64,000 nt of DNA from Azospirillum brasilense (GTDB lineage: Bacteria; Pseudomonadota; Alphaproteobacteria; Azospirillales; Azospirillaceae). The stretch covers positions 31,485 through 95,484 of the forward strand of contig NZ_VITI01000015.1 of NCBI RefSeq assembly GCF_007827795.1. The letters run 5' to 3'. Each line of letters opens with the position of its first letter. The first letter of the stretch is position 1. Under the pieces are notes generated by a model. The model did not search any database, was not told where the DNA came from, and worked only from the letters and a program-made list of their open reading frames with translations. Below, one piece after another: positions 17,470 through 25,716 of this stretch. The position numbers and the translations under genes were made by a program.

Positions 17470-18620
17470 CACTGCATCTCCATCGCGGCGAGGGCCGCCA
17501 GTTCGCGTTGCCGCCGCTCGGCATGACGCCGCGCCGCGCCGGCGCTGGGCCCGTTGCCGAACACCGTGCAGACCGGCTCGCCGCGCCCGATGGTGACCGG
17601 CGCCGCCGGCTGGTCCGCGGTCCAGGCCGGCCAACGCCTCCCGGTCTCGATCCGGGTGGGAGCGTCGGCGTAGAACACCGCCGCCGCCCGGCATCCCGAC
17701 AACACCGGTAGACGGTCGGGCAGGCGCCCGGCGCAGGCGTCCAGATGGAGACCGAGCAGCGGTGGCATCGGCGGGCGATCGAAAATGTCCAGCGTCGCGC
17801 CCGGCCGCGGGTTGATCTCCAACAGATGAAGATCCGACCCGGTCACCAGAAAATCGGCGCTGTTCAGCCCGACCAGTTCAAACGCCGCCGCAAGACGGCC
17901 GATCATGGCGGGCAAGGTCCGGGTCCAACGCTCCGGACAGCGCCATGGCCCGGCGGCGCCGCCATAGCGGTAGGGGCTTGCCAGGGTTGGCGCGGCCCAC
18001 TGCCGGCTCAGCCCGACGATGACCGCGCGGTCGCCGTCCGCGAGAAAGAGGACCGACACGGCGTGGCCGGTGACGCGGCGTTGAAGATACCAGCCCGGCT
18101 TGGCCAGGGCCATCGATGCGGGAATGATGTGCGCGCCGCCACTGCCGCCGATCCGCTTCAGCAGATGGGCGTCGGGTGAACCACTCACGGTCAGCGCGAC
18201 CGGAGGATGGGGAATGCCGAGCCGGGCCAGGGTGGCGGCGAAGCGGAACGGGTCCTTGACGCGCGCCACCACATCGGGCCGGTTGCCCATCAGGGGCCGG
18301 TCCTCAGCGAGGTGGGCCAGCAGCGCCGGGTCGTCTTCGAAGCCGGCGCCGTAGACCAACGGCAGGCCGCGCAGGTCCGTCCGTGCCAGAGCGTTCCGAA
18401 GGGGGCCGGATTCCAGGCGCAGGGCTTCGCAGGGCAGCCGCAGGCAGGGCTTGGCAAGCCGTCTGGTGTCGAGGTCGGCGAACAGATCGACGGCCGCCGG
18501 AGAACGGCCCGCGCGGCGGGCGGCGGCGGCCAGCGCCCGCGCCGACAGGGCCGCGACGACGATGTCCGGCCCTTCCGCCACCGATTCAGCCGGCGATCTG
18601 GCGGGCGGCGTCGTAGGCAT
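17469..18620 (-). CDS. ATP-grasp protein of the H4MPT cluster
   Basis: This 383-residue protein has an ATP-grasp core: VKDPFRFAATLARLGIPHPP, then LLKRIGGSGGAHI as the ATP-binding lysine strand, and the metal-binding NSADFLVTGSDLHLLEINPRPG. An extra C-terminal domain of about 90 residues (CRAAAVFYADAPTRIETG onward) handles an unknown substrate. Homologues accompany mch and mtdB in methylotrophs and are thought to act in cofactor biosynthesis. ATG 18620 overlaps mtdB by 35 bases; an in-frame GTG at 18581, just after the mtdB stop, is an alternative start. Specific reaction unknown. Confidence 0.78.
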   Translation of the reverse strand: MPTTPPARSPAESVAEGPDIVVAALSARALAAAARRAGRSPAAVDLFADLDTRRLAKPCLRLPCEALRLESGPLRNALARTDLRGLPLVYGAGFEDDPALLAHLAEDRPLMGNRPDVVARVKDPFRFAATLARLGIPHPPVALTVSGSPDAHLLKRIGGSGGAHIIPASMALAKPGWYLQRRVTGHAVSVLFLADGDRAVIVGLSRQWAAPTLASPYRYGGAAGPWRCPERWTRTLPAMIGRLAAAFELVGLNSADFLVTGSDLHLLEINPRPGATLDIFDRPPMPPLLGLHLDACAGRLPDRLPVLSGCRAAAVFYADAPTRIETGRRWPAWTADQPAAPVTIGRGEPVCTVFGNGPSAGAARRHAERRQRELAALAAMEMQ

Positions 18621-19482
18621 CGCAGAAATCCAGATACTCCGCCGTCTTCGCGGCGGCGAGGCGCGTCAGCAGGGCGTGCTGCACCCGGAACTTGACGGCA
18701 CCGACCGCCAGAGCGCCGACGCCGACGCCGCGTCCGCAGGGAAGCGGTGTGCCGTTGTCCTTCGGGCCGACCCCTTCGATCCCGGACGGCGGCACCGCGT
18801 TGATGTCCGCGGCGACCAGCAGGCGGCCCGCCGCGGCGAGGTTGCGCGCCGACAGGATCTGCACGCCGGCCCGTCCGCAGCCGAACACCACCTCGGCATC
18901 GCCGAGCAGCGTCTCCCGCGCCGCGTCGTCGGGCGCGTCGGCGCAGGCGAGTTCCACCCCGAAGCGCCGGCGGAACTCGGCGGCCTTAGGCTCCACGCCC
19001 GACAGGCCGCGGTGGCTGACCAGGGTGACACGCGCGCCGGCGAGCGCCGCGATCACGGCGGCGATTCCGCCGACCACGCCGGTTGCGCCGAACACCTTGA
19101 GGGTCAGCCCCTTGATCCCGTCCGGGTGGCTGCGGCGCAGGGCGCGCTCGACGACGGCGACCATGGCGCCGGCCGTCGTGAAGGCGCCCGACGGATCGAC
19201 CATGACCGAGATGGTGAAGGGCGCGAACATAGCCTTGCGCGCGGCGTCCATCATGTCGAGCGCCAGCACGGCGTCGCGCCCGCCGATGAACAGCCCGGTG
19301 CGCGCCGCGTTCGCCGGGTCGCGGGAGAACATCGCGTCCTGTGTGATGCCGGTGACCTCCTCCAGCGCAACGCCGGTGTAGGGGAACAGCGGCCCCATGC
19401 CGGCGTCCGCCGCCATGTTGACGTCGAAGGCGCTGACGTGCTTCAGCGGCGTCAGCATGTGCAGAACATAGGGTGCGGCCAT
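18586..19482 (-). CDS. mtdB: NAD(P)-dependent methylene-H4MPT dehydrogenase MtdB
   Basis: This 298-residue enzyme oxidises methylene-H4MPT to methenyl-H4MPT. The N-terminal YVLHMLTPLKHVSAFDVNMAADAG is typical of MtdA/MtdB proteins. The Rossmann loop is VFGATGVVGGIAAVIA, followed by VTLVSHRGL. The C-terminal KFRVQHALLTRL is also conserved. Length is near the family norm, and the H4MPT context favours MtdB over the folate-active MtdA. GGGAGG lies six bases before ATG 19482. It follows the beta-RFAP synthase gene by 31 bases. Confidence 0.93.
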   Translation of the reverse strand: MAAPYVLHMLTPLKHVSAFDVNMAADAGMGPLFPYTGVALEEVTGITQDAMFSRDPANAARTGLFIGGRDAVLALDMMDAARKAMFAPFTISVMVDPSGAFTTAGAMVAVVERALRRSHPDGIKGLTLKVFGATGVVGGIAAVIAALAGARVTLVSHRGLSGVEPKAAEFRRRFGVELACADAPDDAARETLLGDAEVVFGCGRAGVQILSARNLAAAGRLLVAADINAVPPSGIEGVGPKDNGTPLPCGRGVGVGALAVGAVKFRVQHALLTRLAAAKTAEYLDFCDAYDAARQIAG

Positions 19483-19513
19483 CGCGCGCCTCCCGCTTGG
19501 CTCGGGTGTGGGG

Positions 19514-20509
19514 TCAGGAGGCCCGCAGCACCACCCGGTCGGTGGTAAATTCCAACGTCGCGCCGTCGTTGCGGCCACGGGCCAGATGAAAGTCCAGCGC
19601 GGACCCCGCCCATCGGCGCCGTGCCTCCGCCAATAGGGCTTCGGCCCGCCGGGCGTCGCCGACGATGGCGAAGCCGGTCGGCCCCCAGGACGTCTGGCCG
19701 ACGCCGGGAATGCCCTCGGTCTCCAGCCACGCCAGCGCGTCGGCCACCAGGGGGCTGGTGAAGCGCCCGCCCTGGACCGGGGCGAAATGATCGCCCACCG
19801 TGCGTTGCATCTCGCCCACCGCCTGCCCGAAGCGGTCGGCATCGCCCTCGATCAGGGCCGGAAGCGCCGCCATGACGATCAGGCGGCAGAGATGCCCGGC
19901 CCGCTCCGCCGGAAAGGGCGGCAGCGCCTTGAAGGCCTGCAACTCGGCGGTGCCGTGCAACCCCTGGCCGTCGCGGTGCAGGATCAGCAGGACGCGCCAG
20001 GAGTCCGGAAAGGGCAGACGCGCGACGATGGGCGGCGGCGCGTCGTCCGGCCCCCGGCCGCCGTCGAGGATGACGCCGCCATTCTCGAAGGCGCCGATCC
20101 CGATGCCGGAGCGGGCGCCGCGCTCAAGCTCCGCGGCGAGGCGGCGCACCGTCGAGGGCCGGCCGTGCAGATGCGCGAGCGCGGTGCCGACCGCCAGACC
20201 GAGCTGGGTGCCGGACCCCAGCCCGACATGCTCGGGAATGGCTTCCTCCACCGTCAGTTCGGCGCGGGCGGGCCAGCGGAAACGGTCGCAGACCGCCCTT
20301 GCGGCCTTCAACGCGCGCTCCGCCGATGGGCCGCTCGCGCAGAGGCGGTCGGACGGGCGCGCGCGGAGGGTCGTCGCCATCCCGTCGAGCGTCAGCCCCA
20401 GACTGCCGAAGCGGCGGCCCAGACCGCCGTTCATGTCGAGAAAACCCAGATGCAGTCTCGCAGGCGCCGTGACCCGCACCTCCCTGACTTCGTCGACGCC
20501 GAGTGGCAT
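19514..20509 (-). CDS. Beta-ribofuranosylaminobenzene 5'-phosphate (beta-RFAP) synthase
   Basis: This 331-residue GHMP-superfamily protein catalyses the first committed step of methanopterin synthesis: condensing PRPP with 4-hydroxybenzoate or p-aminobenzoate and releasing CO2 and pyrophosphate. Seen motifs are APARLHLGFLDMNGGLGRRFGS at the N-terminus, the glycine-rich EHVGLGSGTQLGLAVG, RSGIGIGAFENGG, and the late GIPGVGQTSWGPTGFA. These match the bacterial/archaeal family and separate it from ordinary GHMP kinases. It is the first gene of the minus-strand H4MPT operon and is divergent from the dehydratase-fhc operon across a 133-base AT-rich spacer. Confidence 0.93.
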   Translation of the reverse strand: MPLGVDEVREVRVTAPARLHLGFLDMNGGLGRRFGSLGLTLDGMATTLRARPSDRLCASGPSAERALKAARAVCDRFRWPARAELTVEEAIPEHVGLGSGTQLGLAVGTALAHLHGRPSTVRRLAAELERGARSGIGIGAFENGGVILDGGRGPDDAPPPIVARLPFPDSWRVLLILHRDGQGLHGTAELQAFKALPPFPAERAGHLCRLIVMAALPALIEGDADRFGQAVGEMQRTVGDHFAPVQGGRFTSPLVADALAWLETEGIPGVGQTSWGPTGFAIVGDARRAEALLAEARRRWAGSALDFHLARGRNDGATLEFTTDRVVLRAS

Positions 20510-20642
20510 GAGGACCTCACTCGCTTAAGGAAAGTTGCGTCGTTCTTTTGGTCATGATAATCTTGCGTTAAAAAAAGACCCCGATCCAATAGTATATACC
20601 TCTTCGGGGTGAGGACTGTTCGGTCACTTCGGGGAGGAAGAC
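20510..20642. promoter_or_regulatory. Divergent promoter region of the two H4MPT operons, with inverted repeat
   Basis: This 133-base spacer is markedly AT-richer than its surroundings (for example CGTTAAAAAAAG and AGTATATACC) and must drive both the beta-RFAP synthase operon and the dehydratase-fhc operon. A 7-bp inverted repeat ACCCCGA (20578-20584) / TCGGGGT (20604-20610) flanks the AT-rich core, a candidate regulator site. GGGGAGG at about 20631 serves the plus-strand gene. Confidence 0.5.
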
Positions 20643-21020
20643 ATGACCGCGGTTCAGGAAACCACCTATTCCGATACGGAAATCGTTGAGCGACTGCAGC
20701 AAATATTGCCGCGGTGGCGGTTCGAGGACGGCTGGATTCGGCGTAAGTACAAGACGAACAGTTGGAAGGGCACCCTGATGGTGATCAACGCGGTCGGCCA
20801 TCTGGCCGAGGCCGCGTGGCATCACCCGGACCTCACCGCCTCCTACGCCTGGGTCGAGGTGCGGCTGAAGACCCACACCGCCAAGGGCATCACCGACAAG
20901 GATTTCGAACTCGCCCGCAAGATCGAGGAGGTCATCCAATGGCAGCCCGCCCGCGACGGCGGCGCGCTGGAGGGGACGCCCAAGGGCGATCCGCGCTTCG
21001 CCTACATCAAATACGACTGA
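20643..21020 (+). CDS. Pterin-4a-carbinolamine dehydratase-like protein
   Basis: This 125-residue protein belongs to the 4a-hydroxytetrahydrobiopterin dehydratase (PCD/DCoH) family. It keeps the histidine pair region HLAEAAWHHPDLTASYAWVEVRL and the following LKTHTAKGITDKDFELARKIEEV helix. The family dehydrates or isomerises hydroxylated pterins. No aromatic amino-acid hydroxylase is near. In methylotrophs this gene regularly precedes fhc, so action on an H4MPT-related pterin is likely (inference). GGGGAGG stands six bases before ATG. It begins the plus-strand operon that continues into fhcBADC. Confidence 0.88.
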   Translation: MTAVQETTYSDTEIVERLQQILPRWRFEDGWIRRKYKTNSWKGTLMVINAVGHLAEAAWHHPDLTASYAWVEVRLKTHTAKGITDKDFELARKIEEVIQWQPARDGGALEGTPKGDPRFAYIKYD

Positions 21021-21024
21021 CGGC

Positions 21025-22326
21025 ATGGCGAGCGACCGGCCACCCCATTCCGTTGCCCGCCCCGTCGTCCATCGTGACGTCGTGTGCCCGTTCTGCGGCC
21101 TCGGCTGCGACGACCTGACCGTCGAGGAGGAGCCGCCTGCGACGCTGGCGGTGCGCTCCACCGACTGCCCGGTGGCGATCGAGCGCTTTTCCCGCACGCT
21201 GGCGGCCGAACCGCCGCGCGTCGCGGGCGTCCCGGTGCCGCTGGCGGAGGCGGTGGACGCCGCCGCCGCGGTGCTGGGCGCAGCGCAAGCGCCTCTGGTT
21301 GCCGGGCTCGGCACCGACGTCGAAGGGGCGCGGTCCGCCCTGGCACTCGCCGGGCGACTGGGGGCGGTGGTCGATCACGCGCTGTCCGACGGGCTGTACC
21401 GCAATCTGGCGGTGCTCCAGCGCACGGGCTGGATCGCGACGACCCTGGCCGAGCTGCGCAACCGCTGCGATCTGCTGCTGGTGGCCGGACCGGACCCGGC
21501 GGCGCTTCATCCGCGCCTCTTCGAGCGCTGGGTGGCGCCCGCGCCGGCTTTTCAGACGCCGCCATCGCGGGAGGTCGTGTTCCTGTGCGGCGAACCGCTG
21601 GACACCACGCGGGCCGCGCTCTCGGGTCTTCCCGTTACGGTGCTGGCCGGTGACCCTGCGAAGAGTGGGGACGCGGCGGCGGCGCTGGCCGCGGCCTTGC
21701 CCGATCCGTCCCGCGCTTCGGGAGCCGCCGGCATCGCGGCCGGCGATATCGCCGCCCTGGCGGAGCGGTTGGTGACGGCGCGCTACACGGTCGTGGCCTG
21801 GTCCGCCGCCGCCTTCGACGGGCCGCACGCCGACCTGACGGTCGAGCGGCTGGTCCGCCTCGTGCGCGACGCGAACCGCCACACCCGATGCGCCGGCCTG
21901 CCGTTGGCCGGGGACGACAATGTGATCGGGGTCAATCAGGTCTGCACGTGGCGCTTTGGAGTGCCGCTGCGCACGTCCCTCGCCGGAGGGATACCGCTGC
22001 ACGATCCCCACCGCTTCGACTGGGCGCGGTACATGGCCGTGGCGGACGCCGTCGTCTGGGTGTCCGCCTTCCGACCGGAGGTGCCGGCCTTTCCCGCGGG
22101 GCAGACCATCGTCGCGCTGGCCCCGCCGGGAACCGCCTTTGCCGACGAACCGGCGGTGTTCATTCCCGTCGGAACGCCGGGCATCGACCACCCGGCCCAT
22201 GTCTTCCGCAGCGACACGGTGGTCGCCCTGCGCGCGCGCGGGCTCATCGACCGCAACCTGCCGGACGCCGCGACCGTGCTGAAGGCCATCGCCGCCGCCC
22301 TGCCGCAGGAGGGCCTGCCATGCTGA
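21025..22326 (+). CDS. fhcB: Formyltransferase/hydrolase complex subunit FhcB
   Basis: This 433-residue protein is homologous to formylmethanofuran dehydrogenase subunit B. The N-terminal CPFCGLGCDDL shows the cysteine cluster; the rest follows the molybdopterin-domain fold. In bacterial methylotrophs this subunit is considered catalytically inactive as a redox enzyme, and the Fhc complex hydrolyses formyl-methylofuran to formate. The gene begins four bases after the dehydratase stop and overlaps fhcA, consistent with stoichiometric complex synthesis in the order B-A-D-C. Confidence 0.93.
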   Translation: MASDRPPHSVARPVVHRDVVCPFCGLGCDDLTVEEEPPATLAVRSTDCPVAIERFSRTLAAEPPRVAGVPVPLAEAVDAAAAVLGAAQAPLVAGLGTDVEGARSALALAGRLGAVVDHALSDGLYRNLAVLQRTGWIATTLAELRNRCDLLLVAGPDPAALHPRLFERWVAPAPAFQTPPSREVVFLCGEPLDTTRAALSGLPVTVLAGDPAKSGDAAAALAAALPDPSRASGAAGIAAGDIAALAERLVTARYTVVAWSAAAFDGPHADLTVERLVRLVRDANRHTRCAGLPLAGDDNVIGVNQVCTWRFGVPLRTSLAGGIPLHDPHRFDWARYMAVADAVVWVSAFRPEVPAFPAGQTIVALAPPGTAFADEPAVFIPVGTPGIDHPAHVFRSDTVVALRARGLIDRNLPDAATVLKAIAAALPQEGLPC

Positions 22327-23969
22327 TGAAGCTCGCCGGGGGGCGCCTTTACGACCCCGCCAACGGCCGTGACGGCGCGGTGGGCGACCTGTTCGTCCGG
22401 GACGGGCGGATCGTCGCCGATCCCGGACCCGGCGCCGCGCCGGACGAGGTCCACGACCTGTCCGGGCGGGTCGTGATGGCCGGCGCCATCGACATCCACA
22501 GCCACATCGCCGGCGGAAAGGTCAACATCGCGCGCCTGCTGATGGCGGAGGAGCATCGCGCGGCGGAAGGGGCTTGCGGCTGCGGCGTTGGCCTCGCCAC
22601 CCCCTCCACCCACGCCACGGGCTGCCGCTACGCCCAGATGGGCTACACGGCGGCCTTCGAGCCGGCGATGCTGCCGAGCAATGCCCGCCACGCGCATCTG
22701 GAGATGGCGGACATCCCGCTGATCGACACCGGCGGCTATCTGGTGCTGGGCAACGACGACCTCCTGCTGGAGATTCTCGCCTCCGGCGCCGGGGAGGACG
22801 CGGTGGCCGATTACGTCGGCTTCATGCTGAACGCCACGCGCAGCCTCGCCGTAAAAGCGGTGAATCCCGGCGGTATCAACGCCTTCAAATACAACCGGCG
22901 GCGCCTTGACGTGGACGAAAACGGCCCCTTCCACGCCATCACGCCGCGCCGCATCCTCACCGCGCTGGCGGGGGCGGTGCAGCGGCTGGGCATCCCGCAC
23001 CCGCTGCATCTGCACGGCTTCAACCTCGGCGTGCCGGGCAACGTCGAGGCGACGCTCGACAGCATCGCGGCGGTCGATGGCCTGCGGCTTCACCTCACTC
23101 ACGTCCAGTTCCACGCCTATGGCGCCGAGGGCGACCGGAAATTCTCCTCCGCCGCGGCGCGGGTTGCCGAGGCGGTCAACCACCGGCCCAACATCTCGGT
23201 GGATGTCGGGCAGATCATGTTCGGCCAGACGGTGACTGCGTCGGCCGACACCATGGCGCAGATGAACAACGCCGGGCTCGCCCACCCGAAGAAATGGGTG
23301 ATGATGGACATCGAATGCGACGCCGGCTGCGGCGTCGTGCCCTTCCGCTACCGTGACAAGGCCTTCGTCAACGCGCTGCAATGGGCGATCGGGCTGGAGC
23401 TGTTCCTGCTGATCGAGGACCCCTGGCGCGTCTTCCTTACCACCGACCACCCGAACGGCGCGCCCTTCACCAGCTATCCCGAGCTGATCCGCCTGCTGAT
23501 GGACCGCGATTACCGCCTCGCCCGGCTGGCGGAGCTGCACCCGGCGTTGCCGGAACACACCATCCTGGGGTCGCTGACGCGCGAGTATTCGCTGGGCGAG
23601 ATCGCCACGATGACCCGCGCCGCCCCGGCGCGCATCCTGGGCCTGACCGACCGCGGCCATCTCGGGCCGGGGGCGGTCGCCGACATCACCGTCTACACCG
23701 ACCGGCCGGACCGTCGCGCCATGTTCGAGAAACCGGACCTCGTCTTCAAGGACGGCCGGCTGATCGTCCGCGACGGCGTGGTGGTGGCGTTCCTCCAGGG
23801 GCGCACGCATGTGGTGGAGCCCGCCTACGACCCGACGATCGAGTCCTGGATGGCGCGCCGCTTCGACGAGCGCATGGGCCAGCGGCTGACGCATTTCCGC
23901 ATCGCGGAGGAGGAGATCCGCGGCGGCACCGGCCTGATCCGCCACGCCTGCCAGCCCGGATCATTTTGA
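22320..23969 (+). CDS. fhcA: Formyltransferase/hydrolase complex subunit FhcA
   Basis: This 549-residue amidohydrolase-fold subunit carries the metal-dependent formyl-methylofuran hydrolase site. Metal ligands appear in AIDIHSHIAGGK (residues about 56-67), HLHGFNLGVPGN and HLTHVQFHAYG, with the catalytic-site segment TTDHPNGAPFTSYP. GGAGG lies seven bases before ATG 22320. ATG 22326, overlapping the fhcB stop as TGATG, would shorten it by two residues. Length is close to archaeal FmdA/FwdA. Together with FhcD it converts formyl-H4MPT to formate through methylofuran in the cytoplasm. Confidence 0.95.
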   Translation: MLMKLAGGRLYDPANGRDGAVGDLFVRDGRIVADPGPGAAPDEVHDLSGRVVMAGAIDIHSHIAGGKVNIARLLMAEEHRAAEGACGCGVGLATPSTHATGCRYAQMGYTAAFEPAMLPSNARHAHLEMADIPLIDTGGYLVLGNDDLLLEILASGAGEDAVADYVGFMLNATRSLAVKAVNPGGINAFKYNRRRLDVDENGPFHAITPRRILTALAGAVQRLGIPHPLHLHGFNLGVPGNVEATLDSIAAVDGLRLHLTHVQFHAYGAEGDRKFSSAAARVAEAVNHRPNISVDVGQIMFGQTVTASADTMAQMNNAGLAHPKKWVMMDIECDAGCGVVPFRYRDKAFVNALQWAIGLELFLLIEDPWRVFLTTDHPNGAPFTSYPELIRLLMDRDYRLARLAELHPALPEHTILGSLTREYSLGEIATMTRAAPARILGLTDRGHLGPGAVADITVYTDRPDRRAMFEKPDLVFKDGRLIVRDGVVVAFLQGRTHVVEPAYDPTIESWMARRFDERMGQRLTHFRIAEEEIRGGTGLIRHACQPGSF

Positions 23970-23982
23970 TGGGGGCGTACTG

Positions 23983-24882
23983 ATGCGGCTCAACGGCGTC
24001 CACATCGAGGACACCTTCGCCGAAGCCTTCCCCATGCTCGGCACGCGGCTGGTGATCACCGCCGACACCCCGGCCTGGGTCCAGGCGGCTGTGGTCAGCA
24101 TGACGGGCTTCGCCACCTCGGTGATCGCCTGCGGCTGCGAGGCGGCGATGGAGCGCGCGCTGCCGCCCGGCGAGACGCCGGACTCCCGGCCCGGCGCCGC
24201 GGTGCTGCTGTTCGCCATGTCGAAAGCGGAACTGGCGAAGCAGGTGGCGCGCCGCGTCGGGCAGTGCGTGATGACCTGCCCCGGAACGGCCTGCTACGCG
24301 GGGCTGCGGGACGGCCCGACAATCCCGCTCGGCAACGCGCTGCGCTACTTCGGTGACGGCTGGCAGATTGCCAAGCGTGTCGGAATCCGCCGCTATTGGC
24401 GCATCCCGGTGATGGACGGCGAGTTCCTGTGCGAGGCGGCCACCGGGACGGTGGACGGCGTCGGCGGTGGCAACTTCATCATCCTGGCAGCCGATCGCCG
24501 CTCCGGTTTGGCGGCGGCGCAGGCCGCGGTCCTGGCGATCCGCGAGGTGCCGGGGGCGATCCTGCCCTTTCCGGGCGGGGTGGTCCGCTCCGGCTCCAAG
24601 ATCGGCGGCAAGTACAAGGGCATGATCGCTTCCACCAACACCGCCTTCTGCCCGACGCTGCGGGCGGCGGTGCCCGCATCGCTGGTGCCGGAGGGGGTGG
24701 AATCCATCCTCGAACTGGTCATCGACGGGGTGAGCGAAGCGGCGGTCGCCGCCACCATGCGCGCGGGCATCGCCGCCGTGGCGGACCTCGGCGCCGCCGG
24801 TGGCGTGGTGTCGGTCACCGCCGGCAATTACGGCGGCAAGCTCGGCCGCTACCAGTTCCGCCTGCACGAGGTGATGGCATGA
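23983..24882 (+). CDS. fhcD: Formylmethanofuran:H4MPT formyltransferase FhcD
   Basis: This 299-residue subunit transfers the formyl group from formyl-H4MPT to methylofuran. Family stretches: NGVHIEDTFAEAFPM at the N-terminus, MTGFATSVIACGCEAAME, RRVGQCVMTCPGTACYAGL, and GGKYKGMIASTNTAFCPTLR. Length matches Ftr proteins (about 297). It follows fhcA by 13 bases and overlaps fhcC as ATGA, so the four subunits are translationally linked. Confidence 0.96.
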   Translation: MRLNGVHIEDTFAEAFPMLGTRLVITADTPAWVQAAVVSMTGFATSVIACGCEAAMERALPPGETPDSRPGAAVLLFAMSKAELAKQVARRVGQCVMTCPGTACYAGLRDGPTIPLGNALRYFGDGWQIAKRVGIRRYWRIPVMDGEFLCEAATGTVDGVGGGNFIILAADRRSGLAAAQAAVLAIREVPGAILPFPGGVVRSGSKIGGKYKGMIASTNTAFCPTLRAAVPASLVPEGVESILELVIDGVSEAAVAATMRAGIAAVADLGAAGGVVSVTAGNYGGKLGRYQFRLHEVMA

Positions 24883-25703
24883 GCGGCATCGTCCTCACCA
24901 TCCGAGACCCCGCCGGTCCGCCCATCGACATGACGGGCGTCCTGCCCGAACGGCTGATCGAGGGCGGACGGGAGGCGCTGGCCGGGCTGATGCCGGTCCG
25001 TGGGCGGGGGCGTCACCGGTTGGACGCGCTGTTCACGCTGGAGGACGGCGGCCCTCCCGGTACCCTGATCCTGCGTCCCGGCGGCGCGGTGCTCGACGGG
25101 GTGGGGACGGGCATGACCAGCGGGAATCTCCGGGTCGAGGGGGAGTGCGGTGCCTATGCCGGCAGCGCCATGCGCGGCGGCGCGCTGACCGTCGCGGGGA
25201 ACTGCGGTGCCTTCGCCGCCGCTGGGATGGTCGGCGGGAACCTGCGCGTCGCGGGCGATGCCGGCGATTTCCTGGGGGCGCCGCTGGCCGGCGGCACGCG
25301 CGGCATGAGCGGCGGCTTCGTCGTCGTCATGGGGAACGCCGGCGACCGCGTCGGCGAGCGGATGCGTCGTGGCCTGATCGCCGTCCATGGTCGGGTGGGG
25401 AGCCTGTGCGGCGCCCGGATGATCGCCGGGACCATCGTCGTCGGCGACAGTTGCGGTCCCGATCCGGGGCAGGCCATGCGCCGCGGCTCCATCCTGCTGT
25501 CGCGGGAGCCGGAGGCCGTTCCGTCCGGCTTCGTCGATGGCGGCATGAACGACTGGCTGTTTCTGGAACTGATGCGGAAGGAGCTGATCGATGGCGGGGC
25601 ATGGCCCAGTGGATATCCAGCCGCCGGAACCCGTGCCCGGCGCCTTATCGGCGACCGGTCGGCCGGAGGGATCGGAGAGGTGCTTATCCTGTCAGAAGGG
25701 TAG
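24879..25703 (+). CDS. fhcC: Formyltransferase/hydrolase complex subunit FhcC
   Basis: This 274-residue protein is homologous to formylmethanofuran dehydrogenase subunit C. Its middle consists of repeated GxxGxxMxGGxxxVxG units (for example GAYAGSAMRGGALTVAGNCG, then GNAGDRVGERMRRG), folding as the right-handed beta-helix also found in glutamate synthase. It completes the Fhc complex, which in methylotrophs needs all four subunits. The start ATG overlaps the fhcD stop. The C-terminus is slightly longer than the helix and ends ILSEG. Confidence 0.94.
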   Translation: MSGIVLTIRDPAGPPIDMTGVLPERLIEGGREALAGLMPVRGRGRHRLDALFTLEDGGPPGTLILRPGGAVLDGVGTGMTSGNLRVEGECGAYAGSAMRGGALTVAGNCGAFAAAGMVGGNLRVAGDAGDFLGAPLAGGTRGMSGGFVVVMGNAGDRVGERMRRGLIAVHGRVGSLCGARMIAGTIVVGDSCGPDPGQAMRRGSILLSREPEAVPSGFVDGGMNDWLFLELMRKELIDGGAWPSGYPAAGTRARRLIGDRSAGGIGEVLILSEG

Positions 25704-25716
25704 CGGGCGCCCTCCC

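Noticed and set aside
25591..25716. Upstream ATG extension of the PQQ-associated binding protein
   Set aside because: It overlaps fhcC by more than 100 bases and would bury the signal peptide; the GTG at 25717 gives a normal exported protein.
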